A stretch of 64,000 nt of DNA. Origin: Lentinus brumalis. Lineage: Eukaryota > Basidiomycota > Agaricomycetes > Polyporales > Polyporaceae. A program made the translations under genes and the position numbers. Below are positions 47,892 through 59,398 of this stretch, piece by piece. Within the stretch, counting starts at the first letter, position 1. The number at the start of each line of letters is the position of its first letter. The stretch covers positions 597,354 through 661,353 of the forward strand of contig MARA01000023.1 in assembly GCA_001792895.1 (NCBI GenBank), given 5' to 3'. The notes under the pieces were generated by a model. It was not told the origin of the DNA and ran no database searches. It saw only the letters and a program-made list of their open reading frames with translations.

Positions 47892-48884
47892 ATGGCAACT
47901 CAAACGCCCGTTATGCTGACAAGCCCGTGCATGAACTTCTCGACGGCCCCGCCTTCTACCATGTCGGCCTCATCGAAGCCACGCTTTCCTAGTACTCTAG
48001 CACAGGAGCCTCTACTCCCGTGCCCGCCTCTCGGACGCATGTCTTCTCCTCTTTCCAAGCACATACTCTTCTACGTCCATGAGTGGTTGTTAAAGCCGCT
48101 GTCGAAATGGTACACTCGTCTCCAAGGCATTCCCGTGGAGCCCTCTATACATTTCCTCCCGTTCGGCTTCGTCCTCAAGAGCAATCCGCGTCTCCGCGAA
48201 CAAGAGGGTCTGGCTATGAACCTTGCCCGCGCTATGGGGGTTCCTGCTCCCAGGTTCATCTCGTTCGGCGAACCTCTGGGGGGTTGCAACGCCAAGCATC
48301 CAGATAGCCCTATGCCCTCCCTCCTCATGACCGGTATCCCCGGTACTATGTTGAGTGAGGTCGACGATGACAAAGTCGATTTCGAAGTGGTGCACGATGA
48401 CCTGCTGAACATCCTCGCCTCCATGCGTCGCTTCGCGAGCCCTTGGGGAGATGCGGTTTGCGGAGTCGATGGAGGGTCCGTGTACGGACATTTCATTCCC
48501 GCGTCGCCGCTTTCCGCATGTGCAGACGAGGCAGCCTTCTACAAAGCGATTCGAGCCTATGGGAACGCCTTCGACGCCACGCAGGACCACGTCGACACGG
48601 CCGAGCGGTTGTTCACTCTACCCCGCCACGCCATCGTCTTCACTCACGGTGATCTCCTCCGACATAACATCATGATTGGCGACGATGGACACGTCTCTGG
48701 CATCATCGATTGGGAGGCGGCGGCCTGGCTTCCCGAGTATTGGGAAATCAGTGTCACAACGCTGTTCAAGGGTTACCCATGGGGGCAATTCATGGACAAG
48801 AAGCTTGCCTCGGGCATGTATGCAGAGGAGATTGCTGGACATCGAGCGGTGTTGGCATTGGTATGTGACGCGTTGTCGTATTGA
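47892..48884 (+). CDS. APH-family (aminoglycoside phosphotransferase-like) kinase
   Basis: This intron-free ORF encodes 330 aa. The catalytic loop HGDLLRHNIMI (from about residue 253) and the metal-binding IIDWEAA a few residues later are the hallmark of the APH/choline-kinase fold. Earlier, QEGLAMNLARAMGVPAPRFISFG and SLLMTGIPGTML fit the family's hinge region. In fungi such proteins form large families of unknown substrate, and antibiotic resistance should not be inferred. The first about 50 residues are not conserved-looking, so the true start may be a later Met. Confidence 0.85.
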   Translation: MATQTPVMLTSPCMNFSTAPPSTMSASSKPRFPSTLAQEPLLPCPPLGRMSSPLSKHILFYVHEWLLKPLSKWYTRLQGIPVEPSIHFLPFGFVLKSNPRLREQEGLAMNLARAMGVPAPRFISFGEPLGGCNAKHPDSPMPSLLMTGIPGTMLSEVDDDKVDFEVVHDDLLNILASMRRFASPWGDAVCGVDGGSVYGHFIPASPLSACADEAAFYKAIRAYGNAFDATQDHVDTAERLFTLPRHAIVFTHGDLLRHNIMIGDDGHVSGIIDWEAAAWLPEYWEISVTTLFKGYPWGQFMDKKLASGMYAEEIAGHRAVLALVCDALSY

Positions 48885-49543
48885 CTGGAATCCCTCCGCC
48901 ATGAGCGCGAATACTCAGGATCTGTCCATGTACAATGTCTACTTACGTATTCTTTTGTCCTTATGGTCAGCAGCGGAGAATATACGCGTACGTTTGACGG
49001 GCGGTGCTTGGGGATGTATGGCTCGTGCTGAGTGGATGTACGGCTATGCTCACCTGGTACCTCCAGCGCCATGTACGTGCTCTTCCCACCTCCGATGCAG
49101 TTGCAGACCCGCCGGAGAACGACTTGATGATGCCCGCAATTCTGCGGATGCCTGCGGAGACGTCGCTGATTGCGTCGTCGTGGATCCAAGCATGCGAGCC
49201 CGCTCGTAGATGCCTGCCAGTGTCGCCGGCACTGGATGTAGTACTTGACAATGGTCCCAGGTCAACAATTAACCATGCCCGTAGTGACTAGTGCCGGAGG
49301 ACTGGTCCACCGCCCTGGCAGAGGTGCCACCTGGCTGCCACGGCTCTCCCCAAGAACCATATTGACATGTAAAGTGCAAGGGCCGTGAGGCTCGTCCAGC
49401 ACTAGTATGTACTTTACAAAGCAGTGGTCTCGCACACGAGCGCTCATAGTCGTAGTAGCGTACATACTCGCCGTAACAGTGACGTCTTTCTTCTCGCTAC
49501 CGCAAATACAGTTCTCCTCCCCCTCTAATCACCTTCGAACTCG
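48885..49543. other. Intergenic between phosphotransferase and NUDIX gene
   Basis: No supported gene is present. Short frames occur on both strands. The last 200 bp presumably hold the NUDIX promoter. Confidence 0.55.
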
Positions 49544-50433
49544 ATGAGTATGCACACCTTGCACTTTCCGCCAGGCGTTGAGTTACAGCACAACATTTCA
49601 CTCGTCGAAACTGCGAATGGCGGGGCATCTGAATGGGTCGACTTCAAGAAGGTCAAGTTCTACACGAACGCGTTCGTGATCATCAATGACGCTAAGGTGG
49701 GCGAGAGTAACGTCGTTGGTGCCTTGAGCTAACAGTCTAGGCTGGCAGGTGCTCCTTGGGTACAAGAAACGGGGCTTCGGACAGGGATTGTAAGTCAGCA
49801 TGCTGGTGGCGGTCCAACTGATGAATGAATCAACTCAACTCGTCTCAGGTGGAATGGGTTTGGGGGCAAAGTAGACCCAGGGGAGACGTCTATTCAAGCG
49901 GCTCAACGCGAGCTAGAGGTGCGTGCACCCATTCTGTCCGACGAAGCGCGACCCTATGACATGCATCATGATATGAACGGCAGGAAGAGGCCGGGATCAA
50001 TGCGCCTCTCGAGCACTGCGGCGTGCTCTTCTTCGTCGTCGACGGCGCGGACGCGGCATTCAACATAGACGTATACAGGGCGAACGATTACACCGGCACT
50101 ATTACGGAGTGCGTCTCAACGGTTCCCTCTATGACAGCAGATCAGCTCATCGTCGTGACATCTTGCAGAACGGACGAAATGCGCCCCGCATGGTTCTCCA
50201 TCCAGAAGGAATTGCTCCCTCCGACGAACCCCCTCACGACTGCCGACCGCTCCTCGACGTCGGACAAGGACGCGGAAGGCCTCCCGCCCATCCCGCTCAA
50301 GCAAATGTGGGCGGATGACGAGTTCTGGATGCCGCTCATGTTCTCGAGGCGGCCCTTCGTAGGCCGTGCAGACTTTGATGCCGACAGCAAGATGCTGAAG
50401 TGGTGGTTCGCTGCTACTCCGGCGGAGTCTTAA
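49544..50433 (+). CDS. NUDIX hydrolase, MTH1/NUDT1-like (oxidised purine nucleotide sanitiser)
   Basis: MTH1-type enzymes hydrolyse 8-oxo-dGTP and related oxidised nucleotides, preventing misincorporation. Exons are 49544-49696, 49749-49789, 49849-49918, 49984-50108 and 50169-50433, giving 217 aa. The NUDIX box GKVDPGE-x7-RELEEEAGI is complete and lies across an intron. KKRGFGQGLWNGFGGKV, TDEMRPAWF and MWADDEFWMPLM are specific to the MTH1 group. The protein is longer than human MTH1 (156 aa) because of an N-terminal extension of about 45 residues and an insertion (KELLPPTNPLTT...DAEGLPPIP) before KQMW. Confidence 0.92.
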
Positions 50434-51770
50434 TGCTTGCCTGGTTTCTTATACCTTCGGTGGCGGCGGTTGATATCACGTTCAAGTTCTGTGGGCCCCT
50501 ACTTTCCACTCCCCATGCCAATGTACGTTTTCTGTATCATAGCTCATTTCGTATCCCAGCCTCGCACTCTCCACAGTCCTCTTCGCCGCATGTTCGTTGA
50601 TGTCACATCCTGAGGGCCGAGCTGGTGACGTGACGGTCGAACTACCGTAACTTTTGACCAATAGCAAGGCCCTCCGGGCAGACCTGGGCTATGGCGATGT
50701 TGGACACGTAACCAATGGAAACAATGGAAACGTATCTGACCATACTGCGTCTGCGCACATAACAAGTACAGGTTTGATGCGGCGCTCTCCGGGTATCGGT
50801 CAGACTCGGTCCGGGTTCGCGCCACAGACACAGTTTGGCCGTGTTTACACATGGCGTCTATGCAAGTGAGCCTTGTGCATTGTCGACCACGACCACGACC
50901 ACAACTACGACTACGACTACAACTACGACTACGACCACGACTGCGACCACTTCCTCGCAACCCTGGTTTGCATGAGGCTATTCCCCCATGCAAACTGTTC
51001 TGCTTGTTCTGTACTATTCGCCTCCATCTTCTCGCCGCCCACCTTCCATCTCCAATTGCCAATCTACCAGGAGAGCAAGACCGGGTCTGTAGGCGGGGTC
51101 CAGTGATGTGGGACTCGGATGGCGTAGTGTTGAGCGAGGTGGAAGGGAGGCTAAGGCTACTGCACGCCCGAGTGCGGCGCAGCATGGGATGTCTGGCCCG
51201 TCCTGTAGTCGCAATACTGTGCAGGCTGGCGTGAGTAATGCCCGGATGGTATATCCGACTCTCCGTCATGTAGGTACGCCCCTGGCATACTGTTCTTCAC
51301 TGATCTCTCCCCACATGCAGGCCAAGATGACCATCCCTTCTGTGTGTCCGTCTCTAATGTTTCATCTTTTCGTCTCCGATGTTCGCCGTTTGAAGACAAT
51401 CTATTGAGTTCCACCATATTTAACGTTCATGCCATTCACGCTTGCATTGCCCGACACTCTCGTATGACTGGGAATCGTATGTGACCGATCGTAGGTGTGT
51501 GCTGCGTGTTTGTATATCTGACAGATGTGAAGCTATGGTCGTTGATATAACCTCTGTCAATGTCTGTGTCATGGTATATGCTGCGGTAGGCGTAGAACGC
51601 GTCATGATCAGTGCGCGATTGAGCCTCAACATGGAATACTGGGGTGCAGAGCTCGAGATAAGTGCATACCGCATCACTCTCCACCACCTCTATAAATGCC
51701 GTCTGCAGGTTCTGTGCTAGGCTGCCAGCTTTACCCAACTCTGCCACCCGTTTCCAGTTGTTTTGCTTAC
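50434..51770. other. Intergenic, contains a CGACNA-type microsatellite
   Basis: No supported gene. Positions 50,884-50,950 are a trinucleotide/hexanucleotide repeat of CGACCA, CGACTA and CAACTA units. A short inverted repeat TTTGCATG..CATGCAAA lies just downstream, near 50,967-50,997. Confidence 0.6.
50884..50950 (+). repeat. Microsatellite (CGACYA)n
   Basis: About 11 degenerate CGACCA, CGACTA and CAACTA units in a row. Confidence 0.85.
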
Positions 51771-52992
51771 ATGCGTAAGCGTCTGAATACCCTTCGTCTA
51801 ATTCTTTTTACTGACGAGGTCTTCAGTGTCCAAACGTACCCGGAGCACCATCAGCGCGCCGTTGCAGGCACCCTCGTCCATTTACAAACACAGGTCGCGC
51901 ACACCGGACAAGACGCTTGAGGTTGCAATGGGATATGGGGATCCAGACGACTTGGAAGAGTTCCGCGATGTGATTGTGAGTGCGTCTTGCAGACAAGCCC
52001 GATATCTGACCTTATACTTTGCAGTCCCAGATGAGACAGTGCGCGTTGAAGGAGCTTGACCTCACAAAGACCTTCGCCAATCAAGACTCGAAGATGCTCG
52101 AGAGGTACAAGAAATCGGTGAGCAATGGATAACATATATGCTCCGGACGCGTCTACTGATCTTGCACGACTACTGGCAGGTTTGTGCAAACGTGCCGCTG
52201 GTGAACGACTATCCGAACTGCTGGCCGCATATGGCATACGCCAAGCTGCTACTGACGCAAGACAATTACGCGAAGGTACGTATCAACCGCAAAAGAGCGA
52301 GGTAGCATCATGCACTGACAGCCATTCCACAGACATGCCGTGAATCGGCGATGGAAACCTCCGGTACCGAGACTGTCAGCAACAACAGCGGGCGAGATGC
52401 GGCGAGGCGACATGCCAAGAAGACCTCCTCCCGTCGCCGGCGCGTCACCATCAATGACAGTCCCATCGCCAAAGTCGCGCGTACGCAGAGGAGCCGCGTC
52501 AGTGTCACTCCGCCGAGACAGAAACGCCCCGCCGACACGTCTGATGTCCGTCGCGGCGGGTTGCGGGATGATTCTGAGCCTCTCTCGTCACGTCCGTTGC
52601 CAGAACGCCCCGCCAACACGTCTGATGTCCGTCGCGGCGGGTTGGGGGATGATCCCGAGCTCTCGTCACGTCCGTTGCCAGCGGCCACCACGTCTCGCGC
52701 GGCGGGATCTAGCGAGTCTGTCCATCCCATTCCTCAATCACGCGAAGACGCGCGCGATGGTGACCTCCACGCTGTCAACGAGTTCCTGTCAAGTCTGGTC
52801 ATGCCCATGCCGCACATCTTACCAATCTTCCTGGACCTCGGCGTCAAAAGCCACCAGAAGCTCATTGCAGTGGCTCGGGGTGTACCAGATCTGGACGGGT
52901 TGTTCCGCGAGTATCTCAACCGCAAAGAGATGGACAAGGTAGATGTAGCGATTCTCAAGCAGGCATTGTCAGAGTATGCTCGTCGCCATTGA
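51771..52992 (+). CDS. Hypothetical protein, 333 aa, with 4-nt first coding exon
   Basis: I do not recognise the family. Exons 51771-51774, 51827-51975, 52025-52117, 52180-52275 and 52333-52992 join in frame, each with gt..ag borders and a ctgac-like branch site. The first coding exon is only ATG plus one base, giving MLSKRTRSTI. The N-terminal part (DLEEFRDVISQMRQCALKELDLTKTF) looks helical. Residues about 180-230 contain two copies of an Arg-rich unit, RPA(D/N)TSDVRRGGL. The C-terminal about 70 residues (AVNEFLSSLVMPMPHILPIFLDLGVKSHQKLIAVAR...) resemble a SAM-type helical bundle. Basic residues in the middle suggest a nuclear protein, but this is inference. Confidence 0.75.
52522..52680 (+). 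repeat. Coding tandem repeat (about 81 + 78 nt) in the 333-aa protein
   Basis: Two copies of a unit running from CGCCCCGCC to CGTCCGTTGCCAG differ by one codon in length and a few substitutions. The frame is maintained. Confidence 0.85.
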
Positions 52993-53149
52993 TGTTGAAT
53001 TTGACGCCACACTTGTCTGATGTCGTGCCGATGATGGACTACTGATGTACCGTAATATAGCGCTGAAGGCTCGTTCTGCCACGATAACACGTCCTTTCAA
53101 ATGCAATTGCCAAGCCAGTCTTTTCCAGGATAATTGATTTGAATGCGAT

Positions 53150-54070
53150 TCACGAGTCCGAATTCAGTTGGAGCATTAAGATTGGTAGCCAGCCATGAGA
53201 AGAACTAAGCCAAGTGTGGTAGGACATCATATGAGACAGGTTCAATATTGTGCACCCCCGCAACTTGAGAAGCGTTAACGTTCCTGATCCCTTGTACAGA
53301 GCTTTTTGGCCTTGGAGGATGCTTTGGCAGTGTCTGTGCAATGCTGCAACTATCATGTCAGAGCTTTGAATGAACAACAGGATATGAGGTACATACGATA
53401 CAACCACACGGTCCATGTCCGATTTGTCTGCAGGCTTGGCATTGGTGATGCGCCTTCCACCCTCAGAGTGCTCGACCACGATGAACTCGGCCGTTATGCG
53501 TGGTCCGTCTTCAAGCGCCTTGAGTTCTTGATTGAAGGGAAGATCCGGGTCGTGGCTGTGAATGACGTACACTCGAAATGCGTGGTGTGAACGCTTCTTC
53601 AAGTTGGATGCGGAACGAGATGGCGGGTAGGTTGCGGGTATGGGCCTAGTAGATACTGGGTGATAGTGGTGTCTGGCATGTCTCCGTCTGCTGAACGTTG
53701 TCACTGGTCCTTCAAAAGACCACTCTTGATCCAGCAGCAGCACATCCTGGCCGTCGGCACCACTGTTGCGAACTACTGGGACAGAAGTGAAGCAAGATGG
53801 TCCTGTAAGAGGGATTTTATAGACACGGACGAGCTGGGAGTGCGGTCGTGCCCGTTCAGCGCAAACCACACGTAAAGTACCATTATCAGGACTTACGCGT
53901 GTCCTACCCATACCCGAACATGCTGATGGAGCGGAATGCAGCGACATGCTTTGACGGACAGGCAGTGAGTGAGTACAGATACAAACACATGTTCTAGGGA
54001 ACATACCTCTCAGGCTTGGTGGTGCGATGTGTTCACCTTGAGTGGCACACTGTGTCGCAGTTCCAAACAA
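53150..54070 (-). CDS. Unrecognised ORF, 306 codons, possibly a partial gene
   Basis: The minus-strand frame is open for 306 codons. The central part (LLDQEWSFEGPVTTF..., RSHHAFRVYVIHSHDPDLPFNQELKALEDGPRITAEFIVVEHSEGGRRITNAKPADKSDMDRVV) looks like real protein. The flanks look weaker, and a gt..ag pair (gtatgt..gatag, about 53,352-53,398) may remove the segment after DMDRVVVS. I cannot name a family or choose a start. It may be a remnant of a basidiomycete-specific family. Confidence 0.4.
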   Translation of the reverse strand: MFGTATQCATQGEHIAPPSLRGMFPRTCVCICTHSLPVRQSMSLHSAPSACSGMGRTRVSPDNGTLRVVCAERARPHSQLVRVYKIPLTGPSCFTSVPVVRNSGADGQDVLLLDQEWSFEGPVTTFSRRRHARHHYHPVSTRPIPATYPPSRSASNLKKRSHHAFRVYVIHSHDPDLPFNQELKALEDGPRITAEFIVVEHSEGGRRITNAKPADKSDMDRVVVSYVPHILLFIQSSDMIVAALHRHCQSILQGQKALYKGSGTLTLLKLRGCTILNLSHMMSYHTWLSSSHGWLPILMLQLNSDS

Positions 54071-54440
54071 AAGGGTGAGTCATGCTTGAAACCCTTGAAA
54101 TGGATGCACTGCATCATTAATAGCAAAAATACTCATATTTTGCATATATGGTCAGTGCATGACACCAGATCGATACACCACGATACCCAAAACTGCGACT
54201 CCCATAAATCAGTCGAGGTGCTGGTACTGATAGCAAGCACAAACTATAACTTTGAACCATTAGACAAAGGGTTTCAAGCAAAATATGAGATTGTTGTATC
54301 TGAATCTCACTTTTTTCGGCATTGATCCTCCAGCAATGGCACGTGACCTGATGTTTGGCCATGTTATTGCTACCATATCTCACTTCTGCGATCTGCACAG
54401 CAGCACTGATCGCACCTCGTAGCAGCATTGATCGCACCTC

Positions 54441-55258
54441 ATGGCACACATATCCAGCTATAGCTCCTTGCAGTATGCAGTAGACCTGTCTGAAGTTGCT
54501 CTCATGGCTTCACTGATATTTGCTCGCGGTCCTTCGAACATGACTCCCCATTCAACATACACACATTCACACCCCAATGAACGTGATGTCGTTCAAGTCA
54601 ACAACTTTCAGGCAGCTACCCCTGAGACAATGCCTGGTAATGCAAGTTCGACAATAACAGCTCATTGTGGTTCTACACTTCCACTCCCACCTCCGAAGCC
54701 GTTACCGCACCGCAGAGCGCCTGCTGTATATCAGCCCAATGCACAAGCTGACAGGAGACGTGTGAGTATTGAATTGAACTTCAAAGACCTTCAGCGCTCA
54801 TGTACAGTTTGGAAGCAACAATACATGTTAACATGTGATGTGCCTGGGTGTGTTCAGCAGTTTCTGCTCCGCACTCAATTACGGCGGCATCTCAATAATG
54901 CTCATGGCATTTATGAAGGTGTGTGTATAACCAGTAATATCCGACTTCCACTCACAGAGTGGTTTGCACAGCACACAAGTGTCCCTTTATAGGGTGTGGC
55001 AAGCACTACAGACGCAGATCCAGTCTGCAACGCCACATCAACATACGGCACCATAATGCAGCACCGATGCCGGAACAGAGTGAGTAAACACATCTGGCAT
55101 CACATGTACACAGAAGCAGCAGATTAACATCGACTATAGAGCATACATGTCCTGGCATAGGCTGCGACAGGACCTTTGATTCTATTCGCGGAGTTAATGT
55201 TCATGTACGGACGCACGGGATCCCGATGGCCTTTGCAGGTTTCAGAGGTGATACCTAA
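54441..55258 (+). CDS. C2H2 zinc-finger protein, three fingers
   Basis: Three exons (54441-54918, 54972-55079, 55140-55258) join in frame, giving 234 aa from the first ATG. Starts at 54,504 or 54,540 are also possible. Fingers at the C-terminal half are CDVPGC-x12-HLNNAH, CPFIGC-x12-HINIRH and CPGIGC-x12-HVRTH, each C-x4-C-x12-H-x3/4-H. The N-terminal half is Pro/Ser-rich and disordered. It is probably a DNA-binding regulator. Neither finger order nor flanks identify an ortholog. It lies in A/T-richer DNA with few conserved neighbours. Confidence 0.75.
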
Positions 55259-56844
55259 GCCCTATTCGAGGTGTTCCTATTTAGGAGCAAAATGTGGGAA
55301 AGGGATAGTATGAGTCTCAAGAACGGCTGGGTGATTTGGTGGGATGGGACAGGAACGGTTAGAACCTGAAGCCGATTGGTAGGACTCAGAGGACTTAACA
55401 ATATCGATCCCGAGTGGAGGAAAAGACTTCCGACACATGAGAGCGAGGAACAGACCATGTAGAACGCATAGACCACCGAGGCAGAGACCACGGACTGGAT
55501 GCAGTGCGGAAGGATGCATGCGGAGGAAGAAGACTTTGGTGAAGCTGTGGATCAACGCCTCGAGGAAACACGCGTGTCTTCAATTTGAGACCATGTCAGC
55601 TGCCAAGCCAAGCTCATGCTCTGTCAGAGGCTTGCGTATCGCAGCCACCATTCCAGGTTGGCACAATCTGTTTAATGATATAATTACATGGTTCCAGTAA
55701 TAGATGTCTCTTCGGTACGTTCGTTCATACATCGGTGTACCATCGCAGAATGTTGATTGGCACCCCGAGCAGAGGCGAAGGACCTACTGCATCCTGGGTA
55801 GAAGCAATCGTATGCTGCCATTTGAACTTGTGAGTGCATCTAGAATATGTCTGCAGGAGGCATACCTTTAATTGCATGCATATCCAACATATGGCGACGG
55901 AGAGTATAAGGGGCCCAGTACGACTTGGTGCAACCCGGAGATGTGCATGCATATGCTAGAACATCAAAGGGTTATCGACCTCATAAATGTTCTGTGCTGG
56001 AGCAACATCACTTACTGCCTTTGTGCTTTCTTTGAATGGTACTGAGGCCGTGCACGTGGTATTGGTGTCTCTTGAGTGTATGCTTATTTGCAAATAACTT
56101 GCCACATCCTCGCTCGAGGCATATGGGCTCATACTGCAGACATAGATATGTCAGTGATAAATGGAAATAATGTAACACCGAGGTTGATCTGGTGCACCGT
56201 ATTCAACTCGTCCGACGCCACAGAAAGTTCCGCCTGCGGTAGGAATGTCTGGCTGCCAGGTGATGCAGGGTGGGGCAAGTGAAGAGCAGATGGATCTGAG
56301 GGATCTGTATGATGGCCTTCATGTAATTGCGAAGATGAGGACACCAAGTCCTGCATTTGACTTGAGAATATTTACGGAGGTATATGTTCATTGCTCACCT
56401 GATATGGTGCATGCACCGGTATTTCAGAATTGGTATAGAGCACGTTGCCATCATTTAATGACCCGCCAACAGACAGCGTGGTATTATCGATGGCCAACCG
56501 TGGGTCTATACTGAAATTGCCGAACAAGTTGCTCTGTAGTAGCATTAATAATCAGCTCGACACAACAGGCACAGCTTATATCAAATTAACCTCAGGCTTG
56601 TAAAGTTCATTGTCGGGCGCTGCGAGGATATGCCACCAGTGTAATTCCCGTGCGGATAACTTTGTTTCTGGTGATGTGAACACTGGAGCATCCAGATCTG
56701 CCATGAGCGGCACTATATCCTTGAAAGAGGCACAGGTATGATGATGTGGTGGCTGGCACTACCGGAACTGATCACAGAGACATCATGAAATGTGATGGGC
56801 AAATGACAACTCCTCCTCTTGAAGGGCTGACAAATGCGTGATTT
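55259..56844. other. Accessory region, no recognised gene
   Basis: The best coding-like block is plus-strand 56,280-56,514 (EEQMDLRDLYDGLHVIAKMRTPSPAFDLRIFTEVYVHCSPDM...), preceded by a possible exon at 56,140-56,240. No family is recognised and no full gene model could be built. The rest has only short frames. Confidence 0.35.
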
Positions 56845-57066
56845 CTAAAAAGAATGGGACGTGGGGTTAGCTGAGCCCGTGGCTCTCACATGGATGCCAC
56901 GTTGGCCGCGTGGCTCCCATGTGCGCCCCCGAGCTTGCAAGCGCCAAAGGGTCTGTGCCAAGCTTGTGAGGCGCCCTGGGTGTCGGGCCGAGCCTGCAAG
57001 GCCTCCCAGCCCTGACTACAGTCTATGTTGCACCGAGTTCCACGAGGTGCAAGCACGTTGTCGAGA
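56845..57066 (+). repeat. Direct repeat A (degenerate, about 220 bp)
   Basis: It begins CTAAAAAGAATGGGACGTGG and is rich in GAGC(T/C)TGC(A/G)AG motifs. It is about 80 percent similar by eye to 57,225-57,450. Downstream tails (about 57,140-57,180 and 57,660-57,700) also match, so the repeat unit may be longer. It could be a non-autonomous transposon or a satellite, and no terminal inverted repeat is seen. Confidence 0.7.
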
Positions 57067-57224
57067 ACTTGAGTAAGCTGAGAAATCCACTTATATGATA
57101 TCTTCTGGCATTACGCTGTATGCCAACTGTATGTACGAGCCAAAGGCAAAGCAGCCCAGCCACTCAAGTAGTGATGAGCGACAGGCTCACCACGTCCGAG
57201 GCAAAGCCATGGGTACGATACTAT

Positions 57225-57450
57225 CTAAAAAGAATGGGACGTGGGGGTTAGCCAAGCCCGTGGCAAACATGTGAGGCTGACATGGACGCCACATTGGCTG
57301 CATGGCTCCCATGTGCGCTGCCGAGCTTGCGAGGTGGCGTGGGGTCTGTGCCAAGCTTGCAAGGCACCCTGGGTGTTGGGTCGAGCCTGCGAGGCCTCCT
57401 ATCAACTGTCTTGCGCCGAGTTCCGCGAGGCGCAATCGGGTTGTCCAGCA
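57225..57450 (+). repeat. Direct repeat B (degenerate, about 225 bp)
   Basis: This is the second copy of repeat A, offset by 380 bp, with substitutions and small indels. Confidence 0.7.
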
Positions 57451-58816
57451 CTACAGCCAACGCGCTTAGCATGGGCCACAACGCGCACGGGCACGGGTAC
57501 GAGTATGGCCATGTGCACAGGTACAGGAACGAGCAAGACAATGCCTATGAGCCTCAGACCCACCACAACGTCAGGCCAACAGCCACGAGATGGGACAAAA
57601 AGTACTTAAATATGCAAGTACTTCCCTCATGCTCCCTGAGTGCGCTTCTCTCTGGACCAAAGGTGAAGCAACCAGGATACTTAAGTAGCGATGAGCCGGG
57701 ATGAGCCGGGCCGAGCCTGAAACAGGCGAGCACGAGCAAGAGCGGCTTGTTGTCAGGCACCATGTAGGACACGGAGAGGAGACCACAGAGATAGTAGTAG
57801 ATGGAACGGGTTCGAACTTATCGACTCGACGGCGGTAGGACTTCTTGACAGTGATGGCGGTACTTTTGATGGTGAGCACAGAGCGGAGGCGGTAGACTTA
57901 GAGCTGGACAGTGGGGAGAACGGAATCTGGCTTGCACACGACGCTACCGAAGGTACAAAGGCAAAGCTACCCTAACGACAGCACGCAAGCCTCGGAAAGC
58001 CTCCGCAAACGGTTCTGAGCCAATAGGGATGGACGGAGCCCCTTGCGCACGGACCTGCTGTCAGCCTTAACCACAGCCAACCAACCAACGCGCGCGCCGA
58101 GCCCCGACCGCCTCGAAGCGCTGGCGACCGACGTTTGACCCAAGATGGTGGCGCGGAGCTCCAACTCCGGCGATAACCACCTCGGCCAATTGCCTGGCGT
58201 GAATGACGCTCCAGAACCCCTCCGACCATGCGTCCGTGACCGAGACTGCGTACGAGGCCTCGGAACTGCGGCTGGATGCCTTGTCGGGGACGTGAACGGT
58301 CTGACAGGCCACCGCTCGGTTCGGACGGGCTGCAGACTGCGCTGTCCGACCTGCCCGAGGGTTCGGACGGTAGGAGAGGTGACGGAGCGATAGGGAAGGA
58401 GGACGGTGCTGTGATGAACGTACTGGCCGCTGTAGAACGACCGAGGGTACTGGGCTCGCTCCGGTGGAACCTCCGGAAGGACACAAATTCCGTGCATAGA
58501 CGTGTCCGATACCTATCAGCGGTAAGAATGGCGGTCATCTGGATGCACAGATATTGTAGTTGCCTTCGACCAGTTGCACAACACGGTGTTCGCTGGCACT
58601 GGGCTTTTTGTCCATGTTGGGGGAAGGGAGGCAAAGAGGCGGGTGAAGGAGGAATGGGGACAGGTAGGGTGCCTTCAGGCGTCTGGTTGCAACTGTGAAC
58701 TTTTGCACACCAGAGACTAAGAGAGGAGTCGAACTGTCAATCTCACCATACAAGCAATTTAAAGCATCATCCACGAATGGTTGCTGTATCTTCCTCGTCA
58801 TCAGATGCTACACGCA
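57451..58816. other. GC-rich region without recognised gene
   Basis: Minus-strand frames of 176 and 220 codons overlap between 57,967 and 58,634, but they are Arg/Ser/Pro-rich, lie on each other in different frames and resemble nothing known. They are more likely GC-driven shadows. The stretch includes the tail of repeat B. Confidence 0.4.
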
Positions 58817-59398
58817 TTATATATGGTCAGTCTGCAAAGATGACCATATCAACTGAAACATACCTGGGGATACAACAATGCTTGGCATGTCCACTGTGAT
58901 GGACTCAGCACTCCGATGATATGCTCGTTGCATGTGACTGTTCAGTGGTCCTTCCGGTGGTACATATATATCTTTGAGTGCAACATCCAGTACACCGGGA
59001 GACACACCAGACAGTCGGCAGAACCTAAACCACTCTCGTGTACTTAGTTGTCCAGGAGCATGTACATCTTCTGGCAACATTACCCACACAAGGGGCACGC
59101 AGAGTGAAAAAGGTCCCATCGATGCATAACGAGGACACATCCGGAACACCGCCCATCCTGCACCAATGACAGAGAGTTCACCCACAGTAGCAATTATGGG
59201 CACTGTGGAGGATCTCCGTGGCATGATGCATATGTCCATACCAACAAATATAGGATCCAATGGTCTCTGATAGACCAACCACACCCGCTTCAATGCTATG
59301 CGGAGCTGAGATGCTTCGACGGGAAATAGTGCACAGGAGGGTCGCCGTTCAAAGCAGACATGGCTTGGAGGAAATTCTGCGATGCGAAGAGTTGGCAT
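58817..59398 (-). CDS. Unrecognised ORF, 193 codons
   Basis: The minus-strand frame is open and has a balanced composition (ALKRVWLVYQRPLDPIFVGMDICIMPRRSSTVPIIATVGELSV..., WFRFCRLSGVSPGVLDVALKDIYVPPEGPL...). It looks more like protein than most frames here, but I cannot name a family. It may be one exon of a larger gene. Confidence 0.4.
   Translation of the reverse strand: MPTLRIAEFPPSHVCFERRPSCALFPVEASQLRIALKRVWLVYQRPLDPIFVGMDICIMPRRSSTVPIIATVGELSVIGAGWAVFRMCPRYASMGPFSLCVPLVWVMLPEDVHAPGQLSTREWFRFCRLSGVSPGVLDVALKDIYVPPEGPLNSHMQRAYHRSAESITVDMPSIVVSPGMFQLIWSSLQTDHI

Noticed and set aside
47892..48884. APH-family gene as an antibiotic resistance gene gained from bacteria
   Set aside because: APH-fold proteins of unknown substrate are very common in fungi, and the sequence shows no closer link to aminoglycoside enzymes.
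57967..58634. Overlapping minus-strand ORFs of 139-220 codons
   Set aside because: They lie in different frames over the same GC-rich stretch, and none looks like a protein family.
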